Notes under the pieces: model-generated | Databases searched by the model: none | Seen by the model: the letters and a program-made list of their open reading frames with translations, nothing else | What the model was told of the DNA's origin: nothing | Translations under genes and position numbers: made by a program | Shown: positions 1-6,172 of the stretch, piece by piece | Position numbering within the stretch: the first letter of the stretch is position 1 | Layout of the letters: each line of letters opens with the position of its first letter | Source: CAZDME01 sp964506785 [NCBI: uncultured bacterium] | Lineage (GTDB): Bacteria; CAZDME01; JAYEMH01 | Assembly: GCA_964506785.1 (NCBI GenBank) | Contig: CAZDME010000052.1 | Span: 1 to 9,025 of the forward strand | Reading direction: 5' to 3' | Length of the DNA: 9,025 nucleotides

Positions 1-1
1 A

Positions 2-724
2 ACCAGGAAATCACTCAGGCAGGCCCAGGTGATTTTACATAATTCTGGTTTAGAGATTGGAAATGTAACTAAGGTTTTTTCCAGCCAGGAGATGAAAGGC
101 CTGGTTTTTAATCAGGATCCGCTGCCTAATGCAGAGGTTAAGAGGTACAGCCAGGTAAATCTTTTAGTCAGTAAAGGGCCGCGTTATCCTAATCTAATCA
201 TGCCGGATTTGATTGGATTGAAGATGGATTTGGTAAATCGGATGCTGGACGATATCGGATTGAATATTGAAGATATTGTTACCCAAAAGAGTGATATAGC
301 CGAAGGAACGGTTTTAATGCAAAAGCCGCTACCCGGGTCAGCAGTAAGTTTTGGCGATAAAATTAGTCTGGTGATTAGCGGGGAGGAAGGGATACTTGCT
401 TTTCAATCCGGCCTGAGTTATAAGGTGCTAAAGTATAAAGTGCCGCGCGGTTTTTTTCGCAAAAAAGTTAAAATTGTTCTTGATGACGAAGCCGGCTTCC
501 GGGAAATCTACAATCGTATTATGCGGCCTAATGCTGATTTAATCTTGACTTTCGGCATCCAGGGGAAAGCCAGGGTGCAAATATTTGTTGATGACCGCCT
601 GCAGGAAGAAAGGCTTTTTGAGGCAGATGAAGAAGCGAAAGCAGGGATAAAAGAAGCTGCTCCCCAAAAGGAAATTTTTGACCTGGAGATAAACGAAAGA
701 GAGGAGGAAGTTTACGGTGATTAA
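2..724 (+). CDS. PASTA-domain protein, 5' end outside window
   Basis: This is the C-terminal part of a protein with at least two PASTA repeats, small extracytoplasmic modules that in other proteins bind muropeptides or beta-lactams. The frame stays open to the left edge. The residues before the first possible start (GTG at 29) read as the front of a PASTA repeat, so the gene is cut by the window and 29 is unlikely to be its true start. Repeat A ends at the VNLLVSKG segment, near codon 60 of the visible part. Repeat B runs from about MPDLIGLKMD to ISLVISGEEG, with the usual proline-rich 'QKPLPGSAV' turn. About 110 further residues follow with no family I recognise; they end in an acidic, Glu-rich tail. 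No kinase domain is visible, though one could lie upstream. The gene overlaps rpe by 8 nt. A PASTA protein beside rpe recalls the Firmicutes prkC-rsgA-rpe order. A membrane anchor is expected upstream but cannot be seen. Confidence 0.85.
   Translation, partial: TRKSLRQAQVILHNSGLEIGNVTKVFSSQEMKGLVFNQDPLPNAEVKRYSQVNLLVSKGPRYPNLIMPDLIGLKMDLVNRMLDDIGLNIEDIVTQKSDIAEGTVLMQKPLPGSAVSFGDKISLVISGEEGILAFQSGLSYKVLKYKVPRGFFRKKVKIVLDDEAGFREIYNRIMRPNADLILTFGIQGKARVQIFVDDRLQEERLFEADEEAKAGIKEAAPQKEIFDLEINEREEEVYGD
701..707 (+). promoter_or_regulatory. Shine-Dalgarno site for rpe
   Basis: GAGGAGG lies 9 nt before a GTG codon at 717, inside the end of the upstream PASTA gene. It supports the GTG as the rpe start. 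Translation from there gives the expected N-terminus (MIKVAPSILSADF) with no extra residues. Confidence 0.75.
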
Positions 725-1364
725 AGTTGCCCCTTCAATCTTATCGGCTGATTTTAGCAATTTGCTTAATGAAGTTAAGAAAGTGGAGGCGGCTGGAGCA
801 GATTTTCTTCATCTGGATATTATGGATGGCCATTTTGTTCCTAACTTGACCTTTGGCCCGGTGGTTCTCAAATCTCTTTTAGGAAAGACTGATTTGGGAT
901 TTGACGTTCATTTAATGGTAAATAATCCCCGGAAATTCATTGATTATTTCCTTCCGCTTAGACCTTCCTATATTACCTTTCATGTAGAAGCGGAGAAAGA
1001 TATAGATAGGGTAATTTCTCAAATAAAGAAGTTGGGAATAAAGGCCGGTTTATCGATTAATCCGGGCACTCCAGTAGATTCATTATTTAAATATCTGGAG
1101 AAGATAAATCTGGTTTTAATAATGACGGTTAACCCAGGCTTTGCCGGGCAGAAGTTTATGCCCGAAATTTTACCTAAGATAAAGGAGTTAAGGAAAGAGA
1201 TTGAATCAAGAAAACTAAATCTTGACATTGAAGTTGATGGAGGGATAGATAGCAATAACGTCAGGCTGGTTAAAGAGGCCGGGGCCAATATAATCGTTGC
1301 CGGCTCGGCAATTTTTGGTTCAAGCGATATTGCTTCGACGATTGCTACCTTGAAAGCGAAATGA
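717..1364 (+). CDS. rpe: Ribulose-phosphate 3-epimerase
   Basis: The enzyme interconverts D-ribulose 5-phosphate and D-xylulose 5-phosphate in the cytosolic pentose-phosphate pathway. At 215 residues it has the normal length for this TIM-barrel family. Family landmarks are all present: APSILSADF at 5-13, LHLDIMDGHFVPN at 31-43, FDVHLMV at 62-68, the mobile MTVNPGFAGQ loop at 136-145, EVDGGI at 172-177 and the phosphate-binding VAGSAIFG at 194-201. Expected metal ligands are His32, Asp34, His65 and Asp174, with Asp34 and Asp174 as the acid/base pair. The GTG start at 717 follows a strong GAGGAGG site. The start overlaps the PASTA gene by 8 nt and the stop overlaps hisD by 4 nt (ATGA), implying translational coupling. 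Its place before his and trp genes may reflect supply of pentose phosphate for PRPP; that link is inference. Confidence 0.97.
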   Translation: MIKVAPSILSADFSNLLNEVKKVEAAGADFLHLDIMDGHFVPNLTFGPVVLKSLLGKTDLGFDVHLMVNNPRKFIDYFLPLRPSYITFHVEAEKDIDRVISQIKKLGIKAGLSINPGTPVDSLFKYLEKINLVLIMTVNPGFAGQKFMPEILPKIKELRKEIESRKLNLDIEVDGGIDSNNVRLVKEAGANIIVAGSAIFGSSDIASTIATLKAK

Positions 1365-2677
1365 GACAACTAAAATACCGCGAAAACAAAAAAGATGTTG
1401 AAATTCTTCTATCTCCTAAGAGACTGGCCGGTGCTTTCTTTGACGAGACGGCACAGAAGGCAGCAGAAATCTGCAGCCAAGTATTTAAAGAGGGAATAAA
1501 GGCGGTTCTTGCTTATACCAGAGAGTTTGATGGAGTAAGCTTAAATAAAGGAGATGTACTGGTTAAAAAAGATGATATTAAATCTGCCTACCGGATGCTT
1601 GATAAGAATTTTATTAATGCTTTAAAGATGGCTATCCAGAATATTGAGAGGTTTCATCGCCGCCAGAGGTTTCGCAAAAAAGATTGGTATAAGAAAAAGA
1701 AAGGGAGCCTTTTGGGTGAAAAATATACTTCCCTGGAACGGGTAGGAATTTATATCCCGGGCGGACGGGCGCCGTTATTTTCTACTGTCCTGATGCTGGG
1801 GGTTCCGGCCAGATTGGCCCGGGTGGGCGAGGTGCTTATGGTTACTCCTCCCCGAAAAGATGGGACAATTGATCCTCATCTGTTAGCCGCGGCCGATTTA
1901 GTCGGGATAGCAAAAATCTATAAAATGGGCGGGGCACAGGCTATTGCCGCTTTGGCTGCAGGGACAGAGGTGAACCCAGCCGTCGATAAAATTGTCGGCC
2001 CGGGGAATATCTATGTCACTGCTGCCAAGAGACTGGTTTCCGGATTTGTCGGCATAGATTTTGAAGCTGGCCCCAGTGAGGTAATGATTGTAGCTGAAGA
2101 AGATTCAGAGGCGGCTTTTATTGCCGCTGATTTATTAGCCCAGGCCGAACACGACCTCTTAGCCAGTTGTATTCTTATTACCGATTCGCCAAAATTAGTT
2201 AATAAGGTCGAAGAAGAGATTTCTCAACAGTTGAAATATTTCTCTCTCAGGGAGAATATCAAGAAAGCCTTGGAAAATGAATCCTCCGGGATTATTCTGG
2301 TTAAAAATGTAGCTGAGGCAATCGAGCTGGTTAACCAGAAGGCCCCGGAACATTTAGAACTTTTTGTAAAGGATGCCCAGAGGTGGCTTAAAAGAATAAA
2401 GAATGCCGGGGCAATTTTTCTTGGCGTTTATTCACCGGCGGCCTTAGGCGATTACTGGGCCGGGCCTAATCATGTTCTGCCTACAGCCGGTGCGGCCAGA
2501 TTCTCGTCGCCGTTTTCTGTTGACCAGTTTTTGAAGAAATCTAGCGTCATTTTCTATAATCGAGAGAAGTTAGAGAAGGATTCAGCAGAGATTATCAGGC
2601 TTATTCAAGCAGAGGGCTTGGAAGCCCATAAGGCGTCTATAAAGGTAAGGTTTAAAGGGAAAAAGTTTAGCAATTAA
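1361..2677 (+). CDS. hisD: Histidinol dehydrogenase
   Basis: HisD carries out the last two steps of histidine synthesis, oxidising L-histidinol through histidinal to L-histidine with two NAD+ and a catalytic zinc ion. The 438-residue length is typical. Diagnostic segments are VGIYIPGG (128-135), GGAQAIAALAAGT (190-202), KIVGPGNIYVTAAKR (210-224), IDFEAGPSEVMIVA (232-245), QAEHD (261-265), APEHLEL (328-334), ALGDYWAGPNHVLPT (361-375) and EGLEAHKASI (418-427). By alignment to the E. coli enzyme, Gln261, His264, Asp364 and His423 are the zinc ligands and Glu330/His331 the catalytic pair; all are present. ATG at 1361 sits in an ATGA overlap with the rpe stop, so translation is probably coupled. 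The final 10 residues are a short Lys-rich extension. No sign of damage. Confidence 0.98.
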   Translation: MRQLKYRENKKDVEILLSPKRLAGAFFDETAQKAAEICSQVFKEGIKAVLAYTREFDGVSLNKGDVLVKKDDIKSAYRMLDKNFINALKMAIQNIERFHRRQRFRKKDWYKKKKGSLLGEKYTSLERVGIYIPGGRAPLFSTVLMLGVPARLARVGEVLMVTPPRKDGTIDPHLLAAADLVGIAKIYKMGGAQAIAALAAGTEVNPAVDKIVGPGNIYVTAAKRLVSGFVGIDFEAGPSEVMIVAEEDSEAAFIAADLLAQAEHDLLASCILITDSPKLVNKVEEEISQQLKYFSLRENIKKALENESSGIILVKNVAEAIELVNQKAPEHLELFVKDAQRWLKRIKNAGAIFLGVYSPAALGDYWAGPNHVLPTAGAARFSSPFSVDQFLKKSSVIFYNREKLEKDSAEIIRLIQAEGLEAHKASIKVRFKGKKFSN

Positions 2678-2688
2678 AGGAGATTAAA

Positions 2689-2768
2689 ATAGGATATCAG
2701 GGTATCAGGCGAGTAAGCTTAAATTATAGGATATCGGATATCCTATAAGTGGCTATTGGGCGAGCAAG
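2689..2768 (+). repeat. Two degenerate copies of an intergenic repeat unit upstream of hisB
   Basis: The hisD-hisB gap holds a unit that occurs twice. Copy 1 has ATAGGATATC at 2689-2698, then a 15-mer TATCAGGCGAGTAAG at 2703-2717. Copy 2 has the same 10-mer at 2726-2735, then TATTGGGCGAGCAAG at 2754-2768, matching the first 15-mer at 12 of 15 positions. Copy 2 carries extra bases between its two blocks, and these complete a perfect palindrome. GGTATC at 2701-2706 and GATACC at 2768-2773 are also inverted copies. There is no coding signal: the reading frame extended upstream of hisB through copy 2 has no HisB homology. Function is unknown; it could be a family of genome-wide intergenic repeats or a regulatory site. 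Confidence 0.7.
2724..2748. repeat. Perfect 25-nt palindrome (12-1-12) before hisB
   Basis: TTATAGGATATC at 2724-2735 is the exact reverse complement of GATATCCTATAA at 2737-2748, with a single G between them. The symmetry stops sharply on both sides. No run of T follows, so it is not a standard intrinsic terminator. The very short spacer fits a dimeric-protein operator or a recombination/repeat element better than an RNA hairpin. It lies 54 nt upstream of the chosen hisB start. Confidence 0.8.
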
Positions 2769-2790
2769 ATACCAAGATAAAATTAAAAAG

Positions 2791-2797
2791 GGAGAGG
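2791..2797 (+). promoter_or_regulatory. Shine-Dalgarno site for hisB
   Basis: GGAGAGG ends 5 nt before ATG at 2803. It selects this ATG over the in-frame GTG at 2749, which would add 18 residues (ending GEAEM) with no counterpart in HisB and translated from the intergenic repeat. Confidence 0.75.
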
Positions 2798-2802
2798 CGG
2801 AA

Positions 2803-3387
2803 ATGAGAAAGGCAATCATAAAGAGAAAAACTAAAGAGACAAAGATTGAATTGAAATTGAATTTGGACGGACAGGGTAGAAACAAAATAAAATCAGGCAT
2901 ACCTTTTTTTGACCACATGCTTACCCTTTTCAGCCAGCACAGTTTAATTGATTTGGAGATTGTTGCCAAGGGGGATCTTAAAGTCGATTATCACCACACC
3001 ATTGAAGATATTGGCCTTTGTTTGGGTGAAGGACTTAAAAAAGCCCTGGGGACTAAACGGGGAATAAACCGCTACGGCTCAAAAATATTACCGATGGACG
3101 AGTCTCTTATCTCAATAAGTCTAGATATAAGCAATCGGCCGCTTCTGGTTTTTAATGTTCCTCTAAAGAAAAAACAAACCAAAGGTTTTGATATCGATTT
3201 AATCGAGGAGTTTCTTCAAGCTCTGGTCAGCCGGGCAGGCATTACCCTGCATGTCAATTTAGTCTATGGGCGGAACTCGCATCACATAATCGAGTCAATT
3301 TTTAAAACCCTGGCTAAGGCTTTAGCCGAGGCCATAAGTTTGAATAAAAGGGTAAAAGGTGTTCCTTCTACTAAAGGGAAACTATAA
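2803..3387 (+). CDS. hisB: Imidazoleglycerol-phosphate dehydratase
   Basis: The enzyme dehydrates D-erythro-imidazoleglycerol phosphate to imidazole-acetol phosphate, a Mn-dependent step of histidine synthesis carried out by a 24-subunit assembly. From ATG 2803 the product is 194 residues, the usual size of a monofunctional IGPD; there is no fused histidinol-phosphatase domain. Family signatures are FFDHML (35-40), DYHHTIEDIG (62-71), PMDES (97-101), EEFLQAL (135-141), GRNSHHIIES (156-165) and the C-terminal PSTKG (188-192). The histidines and glutamates that build the two Mn sites are intact. The open frame extends to a GTG at 2749, but that region is the upstream palindromic repeat and lacks homology. 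It follows hisD after a 125-bp gap and precedes hisA by 44 bp. In many operons hisH would come next; here it does not. Confidence 0.97.
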   Translation: MRKAIIKRKTKETKIELKLNLDGQGRNKIKSGIPFFDHMLTLFSQHSLIDLEIVAKGDLKVDYHHTIEDIGLCLGEGLKKALGTKRGINRYGSKILPMDESLISISLDISNRPLLVFNVPLKKKQTKGFDIDLIEEFLQALVSRAGITLHVNLVYGRNSHHIIESIFKTLAKALAEAISLNKRVKGVPSTKGKL

Positions 3388-3431
3388 TACAGGGATTAGC
3401 GCTGATTTAATAACCGACTTTCAGTGATAAA

Positions 3432-4247
3432 ATGTTAATTATTCCCGCCATTGACCTAAAAGGGGGACGTTGTGTTCGTCTCCGTCAGGGAAAAGCAGAT
3501 AGTGTTGAAACCTTTTCCAATGACCCCGTAAGCGTGGCCCAAACTTGGGAAACCCTGGGTGCAAAACTAATTCATCTGGTCGATTTGGATGGCGCCTTTA
3601 AGGGGAAACTCCAGAATTTACCGCTGATTAAGGCGATTGTTAAGGCGGTCAGGATTCCGGTCCAATTAGGGGGAGGATTAAGGGATTCCCGGGAGATTAA
3701 CCGGGCTTTCAAGGCAGGTGTTGAGCGGATAGTCCTGGGAACCCGGGCATTTGAATCCCCGGATTTAATAAAAAAGCTTATTAAGAAATATGGCCAGAAG
3801 ATATTGGTTGCGGTAGACAGTTCTAACGGTAAATTAGCTGTTCGCGGTTGGGAAAAAAAGGTAAATCTGGGGATTATCGACTTTATTAAAGAGATGAAAG
3901 ATTCAGGTGTAAAAAACTTTGTTTTTACCGACATTAAGCGGGATGGAATGATGAGGGGTCCGAATATTGCCCTGGTCAAGGAGATTCTTTCTAAAGTAAA
4001 TCCCGTTAGAAAAGGAAGTTCTCTAATGACCGGCGGCGGCGGTCATACCCAACGATTAAAATCGCTGGCTTTTTCTAACGGGGTGAAGGTTAAATTGATT
4101 GCTTCCGGCGGTATTAGCTCTAAAGGAAATTTGAAGAAACTTAAAAGATTAGAGAAAAAGGGTCTGGCGGGAGTAATTATCGGCCGGGCTTTATATACGG
4201 GCGCCCTAAAATTGGAAGAGGCAATAGAGATAGGCTCCCGCTCCTAA
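3432..4247 (+). CDS. hisA: HisA isomerase carrying an in-frame palindromic insertion
   Basis: HisA (ProFAR isomerase) converts ProFAR to PRFAR by an Amadori rearrangement; HisH-HisF then uses PRFAR. The sequence fits a TIM barrel: IIPAIDLKGG (3-12) with general base Asp8, QLGGGLRD (78-85), VAVDSSNG (126-133) with general acid Asp129, FTDIKRDGMMRGPN (165-178), LIASGGISS (222-230) and GVIIGRALY (247-255). At 271 residues it exceeds the usual 240-245. The excess is a segment from about Asn190 to Lys219, between the helix ending EILSK and the strand KLIASGG. Its DNA is bounded by 12-nt inverted repeats. Everything outside it aligns with ordinary HisA, so the gene is probably functional. The inserted loop should face away from the catalytic mouth. 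The start ATG has only a weak ribosome site. A bifunctional HisA/TrpF role is not excluded, but the sequence gives no specific sign of it. Confidence 0.95.
   Translation: MLIIPAIDLKGGRCVRLRQGKADSVETFSNDPVSVAQTWETLGAKLIHLVDLDGAFKGKLQNLPLIKAIVKAVRIPVQLGGGLRDSREINRAFKAGVERIVLGTRAFESPDLIKKLIKKYGQKILVAVDSSNGKLAVRGWEKKVNLGIIDFIKEMKDSGVKNFVFTDIKRDGMMRGPNIALVKEILSKVNPVRKGSSLMTGGGGHTQRLKSLAFSNGVKVKLIASGGISSKGNLKKLKRLEKKGLAGVIIGRALYTGALKLEEAIEIGSRS
4000..4084 (+). mobile_element. Candidate small palindromic element inserted in hisA
   Basis: CCCGTTAGAAAA at 4002-4013 is a perfect inverted copy of TTTTCTAACGGG at 4071-4082. The pairing extends outward by a T-G wobble (4001/4083) and an A-T pair (4000/4084). 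Inside, ATGACCG (4026-4032) pairs with CGGTCAT (4040-4046). Directly after it, 4047-4057 pairs with 4060-4070 at 9 of 11 positions. The whole could fold as an outer stem holding two adjacent hairpins. In the hisA frame the arms read NPVRK and FSNGV, so the element is open and adds about 28-31 residues. Flanking AAAGT (3993-3997) and AAGGT (4086-4090) might be a decayed target duplication, but this is weak. The element encodes no protein of its own, so any mobility would have to be supplied in trans. Confidence 0.7.
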
Positions 4248-4250
4248 AAT

Positions 4251-4280
4251 TGTGTAATGTTAGATGCGTTATGTGTAATG
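4251..4280 (+). repeat. Direct repeat of a 9-mer between hisA and hisI
   Basis: TGTGTAATG occurs at 4251-4259 and again at 4272-4280, 21 nt apart start to start, within the 73-bp gap. TGCGTTATG (4265-4273) between them is a related word. The spacing of two helical turns would suit a tandem protein-binding site, but the repeat may equally be decayed intergenic sequence. No clear promoter was identified here. Confidence 0.5.
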
Positions 4281-4320
4281 AAAAATCGGAAAACGTTATT
4301 AAATTTATAGAGGAAAAATT

Positions 4321-4704
4321 ATGGATATTTTAAAAGAAATAAAATTTGACCCATCGGGACTTATCCCGGTAATTATTCAGGATGCTGAAACCAATGAAAT
4401 CCTGATGCAGGCCTATATGAATGAAGAGGCCTTGAAAATTTCCTTAGACACCGGGTTGGTACATTTTTTTAGCCGCAGCCGCAAAAAGCTCTGGCGTAAA
4501 GGGGAGACTTCCGGGCATATCCAGGAAATAAAGGAAATATTTTTAGATTGTGATGGCGATAGTTTGCTGATTAAAGCCGAACAAAGAGTGGCTGCCTGTC
4601 ATTTAGGATATAAATCCTGTTTTTTCAGGAAATTAGATAAAGGGAAATGGGGTATCGTTGCCGCCAAGGTTTTTAATCCAGAAAAAACCTATGAAAAAGA
4701 ATAG
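4321..4704 (+). CDS. hisI: Phosphoribosyl-AMP cyclohydrolase
   Basis: The enzyme opens the adenine ring of phosphoribosyl-AMP to give ProFAR, the substrate of HisA. The 127-residue product corresponds to the stand-alone cyclohydrolase; the HisE pyrophosphohydrolase domain that is often fused at the C-terminus is absent. Recognisable blocks are LMQAYMNEEAL (28-38), FFSRSRKKLWRKGETSGH (49-66), DCDGD (76-80) for metal binding, and CHLGYKSCFF (93-102). Cys77, Cys93 and Cys100 are the expected zinc ligands. The start follows AGAGG at 4309-4313 with 7 nt spacing. The gene sits directly after hisA where hisF would commonly be found, and its last 14 nt overlap trpE, linking the histidine block to the tryptophan block. 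HisE must be encoded elsewhere. Confidence 0.96.
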   Translation: MDILKEIKFDPSGLIPVIIQDAETNEILMQAYMNEEALKISLDTGLVHFFSRSRKKLWRKGETSGHIQEIKEIFLDCDGDSLLIKAEQRVAACHLGYKSCFFRKLDKGKWGIVAAKVFNPEKTYEKE

Positions 4705-6172
4705 TTATAATCTAACTTTTGAAGAATTCGAAAAATTGACCCTTAAAGGGAATCTTATCCCGGTTTACCGGGAAATTCTGGCTGATTTAGAAAGCCCTGT
4801 TTCAGCTTTTATGAAAATAGGGACGCATCCTTATTCTTATCTTTTAGAAAGTGTCGAAGGAGGAGAGAAATGGGCGCGTTATTCTTTTCTGGGCACTCAA
4901 CCCTCCCTTATTTTTCAGGCTAAAGGGAAGAAAGTCGAGATAAGAGAAGGCAGGGATAAAAAAGTTTTCGAGTCAGATAAACCTCTTGAAGAGGTAAAAA
5001 AGATTATGGCCGGATTCCGGCCGGTTCCCATCGAAGGGCTGCCTCGTTTTTACGGAGGGCTGGTTGGATATCTCAGCTATGATGCTATCCGGGATTTCGA
5101 GAAGATTCCCGATAAAAATCCGGATGATTTAAAACTGCCCGATTATTTTTTTATGTTGACCGATACTCTTCTCATATTCGATAATCTCAAGCATTCAATA
5201 AAAATTGTCTCCAATGCCTTTGTGAGCGGCGATAACGAAAAGGCTTATCAGAAGGCAATAGGAAAAATTGAATCAGTCGAAAAATTCTTAAAGAGGCCTT
5301 TGCCTTCAAAAACAAAACAGAAAATAAAGAAACCAAAAGAGAATTTAACTTCTAATTTTACTTCCAAGCAGTTTGAGGATATTGTTATCAGGGCAAAAGA
5401 GAATATTTACCAGGGTGAAGCTATTCAAATTGTGCTCTCGCAGCGTTTAAAAGAAGCTGCTCCTCCTCCGGCTTTGGATATCTATCGAGCGCTGAGGCGG
5501 ATTAATCCTTCTCCCTATATGTACTATTTAAACGGAGAGGATTTTCAAGTTATTGGTTCTTCCCCGGAGATTTTAATCAGAAAAGAAGGGGATAAGGTGG
5601 AGCTGAGGCCGATTGCCGGGACGCGCCGGAGAGGAAAAGATAAGGAAGAAGACGAAAAATTAGAGAGGGAGTTACTTTCTGACCCCAAGGAAAAAGCCGA
5701 ACATATTATGCTGGTTGACCTGGGAAGAAATGATGTTGGCCGGGTGAGTCGGTATGGTACGGTTAAGGTTCCAGAGCTAATGGTTATAGAGAAATATTCT
5801 CATGTGATGCATATTGTCTCCCATGTGCAGGGAAAACTTGATCCGGCAAAAGATGAATTCGATGTTTTAAAAGCCTCTTTCCCGGCGGGGACAGTAAGCG
5901 GGGCGCCCAAGATTCGGGCCATGGAAATCATCGATGAATTAGAAAAGGTGAAAAGAGGGCCTTATGCCGGGGCTTTAGGCTATTTTAGCTTTTCCCATAA
6001 TATGGATATGGCCATTATTATCCGGACGATAATCATCAAGAATAATTCCGCCTATATTCAAGTTGGAGCGGGAATCGTCGCCGATTCTATCCCTCAAAGG
6101 GAACATCAGGAAACAATGAATAAAGCCCGGGCGATGATTGAGGCGATTGAATTAGCCAGAGAAGGGTTTTAG
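4691..6172 (+). CDS. trpE: Anthranilate synthase component I
   Basis: TrpE forms anthranilate from chorismate, using ammonia delivered by TrpG; it commits chorismate to tryptophan. From ATG 4691 it is 493 residues, normal for the family. An N-terminal domain carries the LLES motif (51-54) that forms the tryptophan feedback site, so allosteric inhibition is likely retained. The C-terminal chorismate-binding domain has ELRPIAGTRRRG (304-315), DPKEKAEHIMLVDLGRND (331-348), YSHVMHIVSHVQG (369-381), FPAGTVSGAPKIRAME (397-412) and GPYAGALGYFS (423-433). A TTG at 4658 would add 11 residues with no family support. Since the ATG overlaps hisI by 14 nt and has no good ribosome site, initiation probably depends on translation of hisI. 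Its residues point to TrpE rather than PabB, and the neighbouring trpD and trpC agree. Confidence 0.97.
   Translation: MKKNSYNLTFEEFEKLTLKGNLIPVYREILADLESPVSAFMKIGTHPYSYLLESVEGGEKWARYSFLGTQPSLIFQAKGKKVEIREGRDKKVFESDKPLEEVKKIMAGFRPVPIEGLPRFYGGLVGYLSYDAIRDFEKIPDKNPDDLKLPDYFFMLTDTLLIFDNLKHSIKIVSNAFVSGDNEKAYQKAIGKIESVEKFLKRPLPSKTKQKIKKPKENLTSNFTSKQFEDIVIRAKENIYQGEAIQIVLSQRLKEAAPPPALDIYRALRRINPSPYMYYLNGEDFQVIGSSPEILIRKEGDKVELRPIAGTRRRGKDKEEDEKLERELLSDPKEKAEHIMLVDLGRNDVGRVSRYGTVKVPELMVIEKYSHVMHIVSHVQGKLDPAKDEFDVLKASFPAGTVSGAPKIRAMEIIDELEKVKRGPYAGALGYFSFSHNMDMAIIIRTIIIKNNSAYIQVGAGIVADSIPQREHQETMNKARAMIEAIELAREGF

Noticed and set aside
1019-1369. Minus-strand open frame opposite rpe, and similar minus-strand frames opposite hisA (3572-3979) and trpD (7596-7937)
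   Set aside because: They are antisense shadows of well-conserved genes, show no recognisable family, and lack ribosome sites of their own.
2724-2748. Palindrome as an intrinsic terminator
   Set aside because: There is no T-run after it, and a 1-nt spacer cannot form a stable loop without losing base pairs. The downstream his genes continue the same pathway.
2749-2802. N-terminal extension of HisB from GTG 2749
   Set aside because: The 18 extra residues come from the intergenic repeat and have no HisB counterpart. ATG 2803 has a good GGAGAGG site and gives the normal 194-residue length.
3388-3431. Possible hairpin CGCTGA/TCAGTG in the hisB-hisA gap
   Set aside because: It has only six pairs including a G-T wobble and a long loop, which is expected by chance in a gap of this size.
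3816-3829. TCTAACGG in hisA as a second half of the palindromic element
   Set aside because: It encodes the conserved SSNG segment after catalytic Asp129, has no partner arm nearby, and matches only eight bases.
4658-4690. TTG start for trpE
   Set aside because: It adds 11 residues inside hisI without family support. ATG 4691 gives the expected N-terminus.
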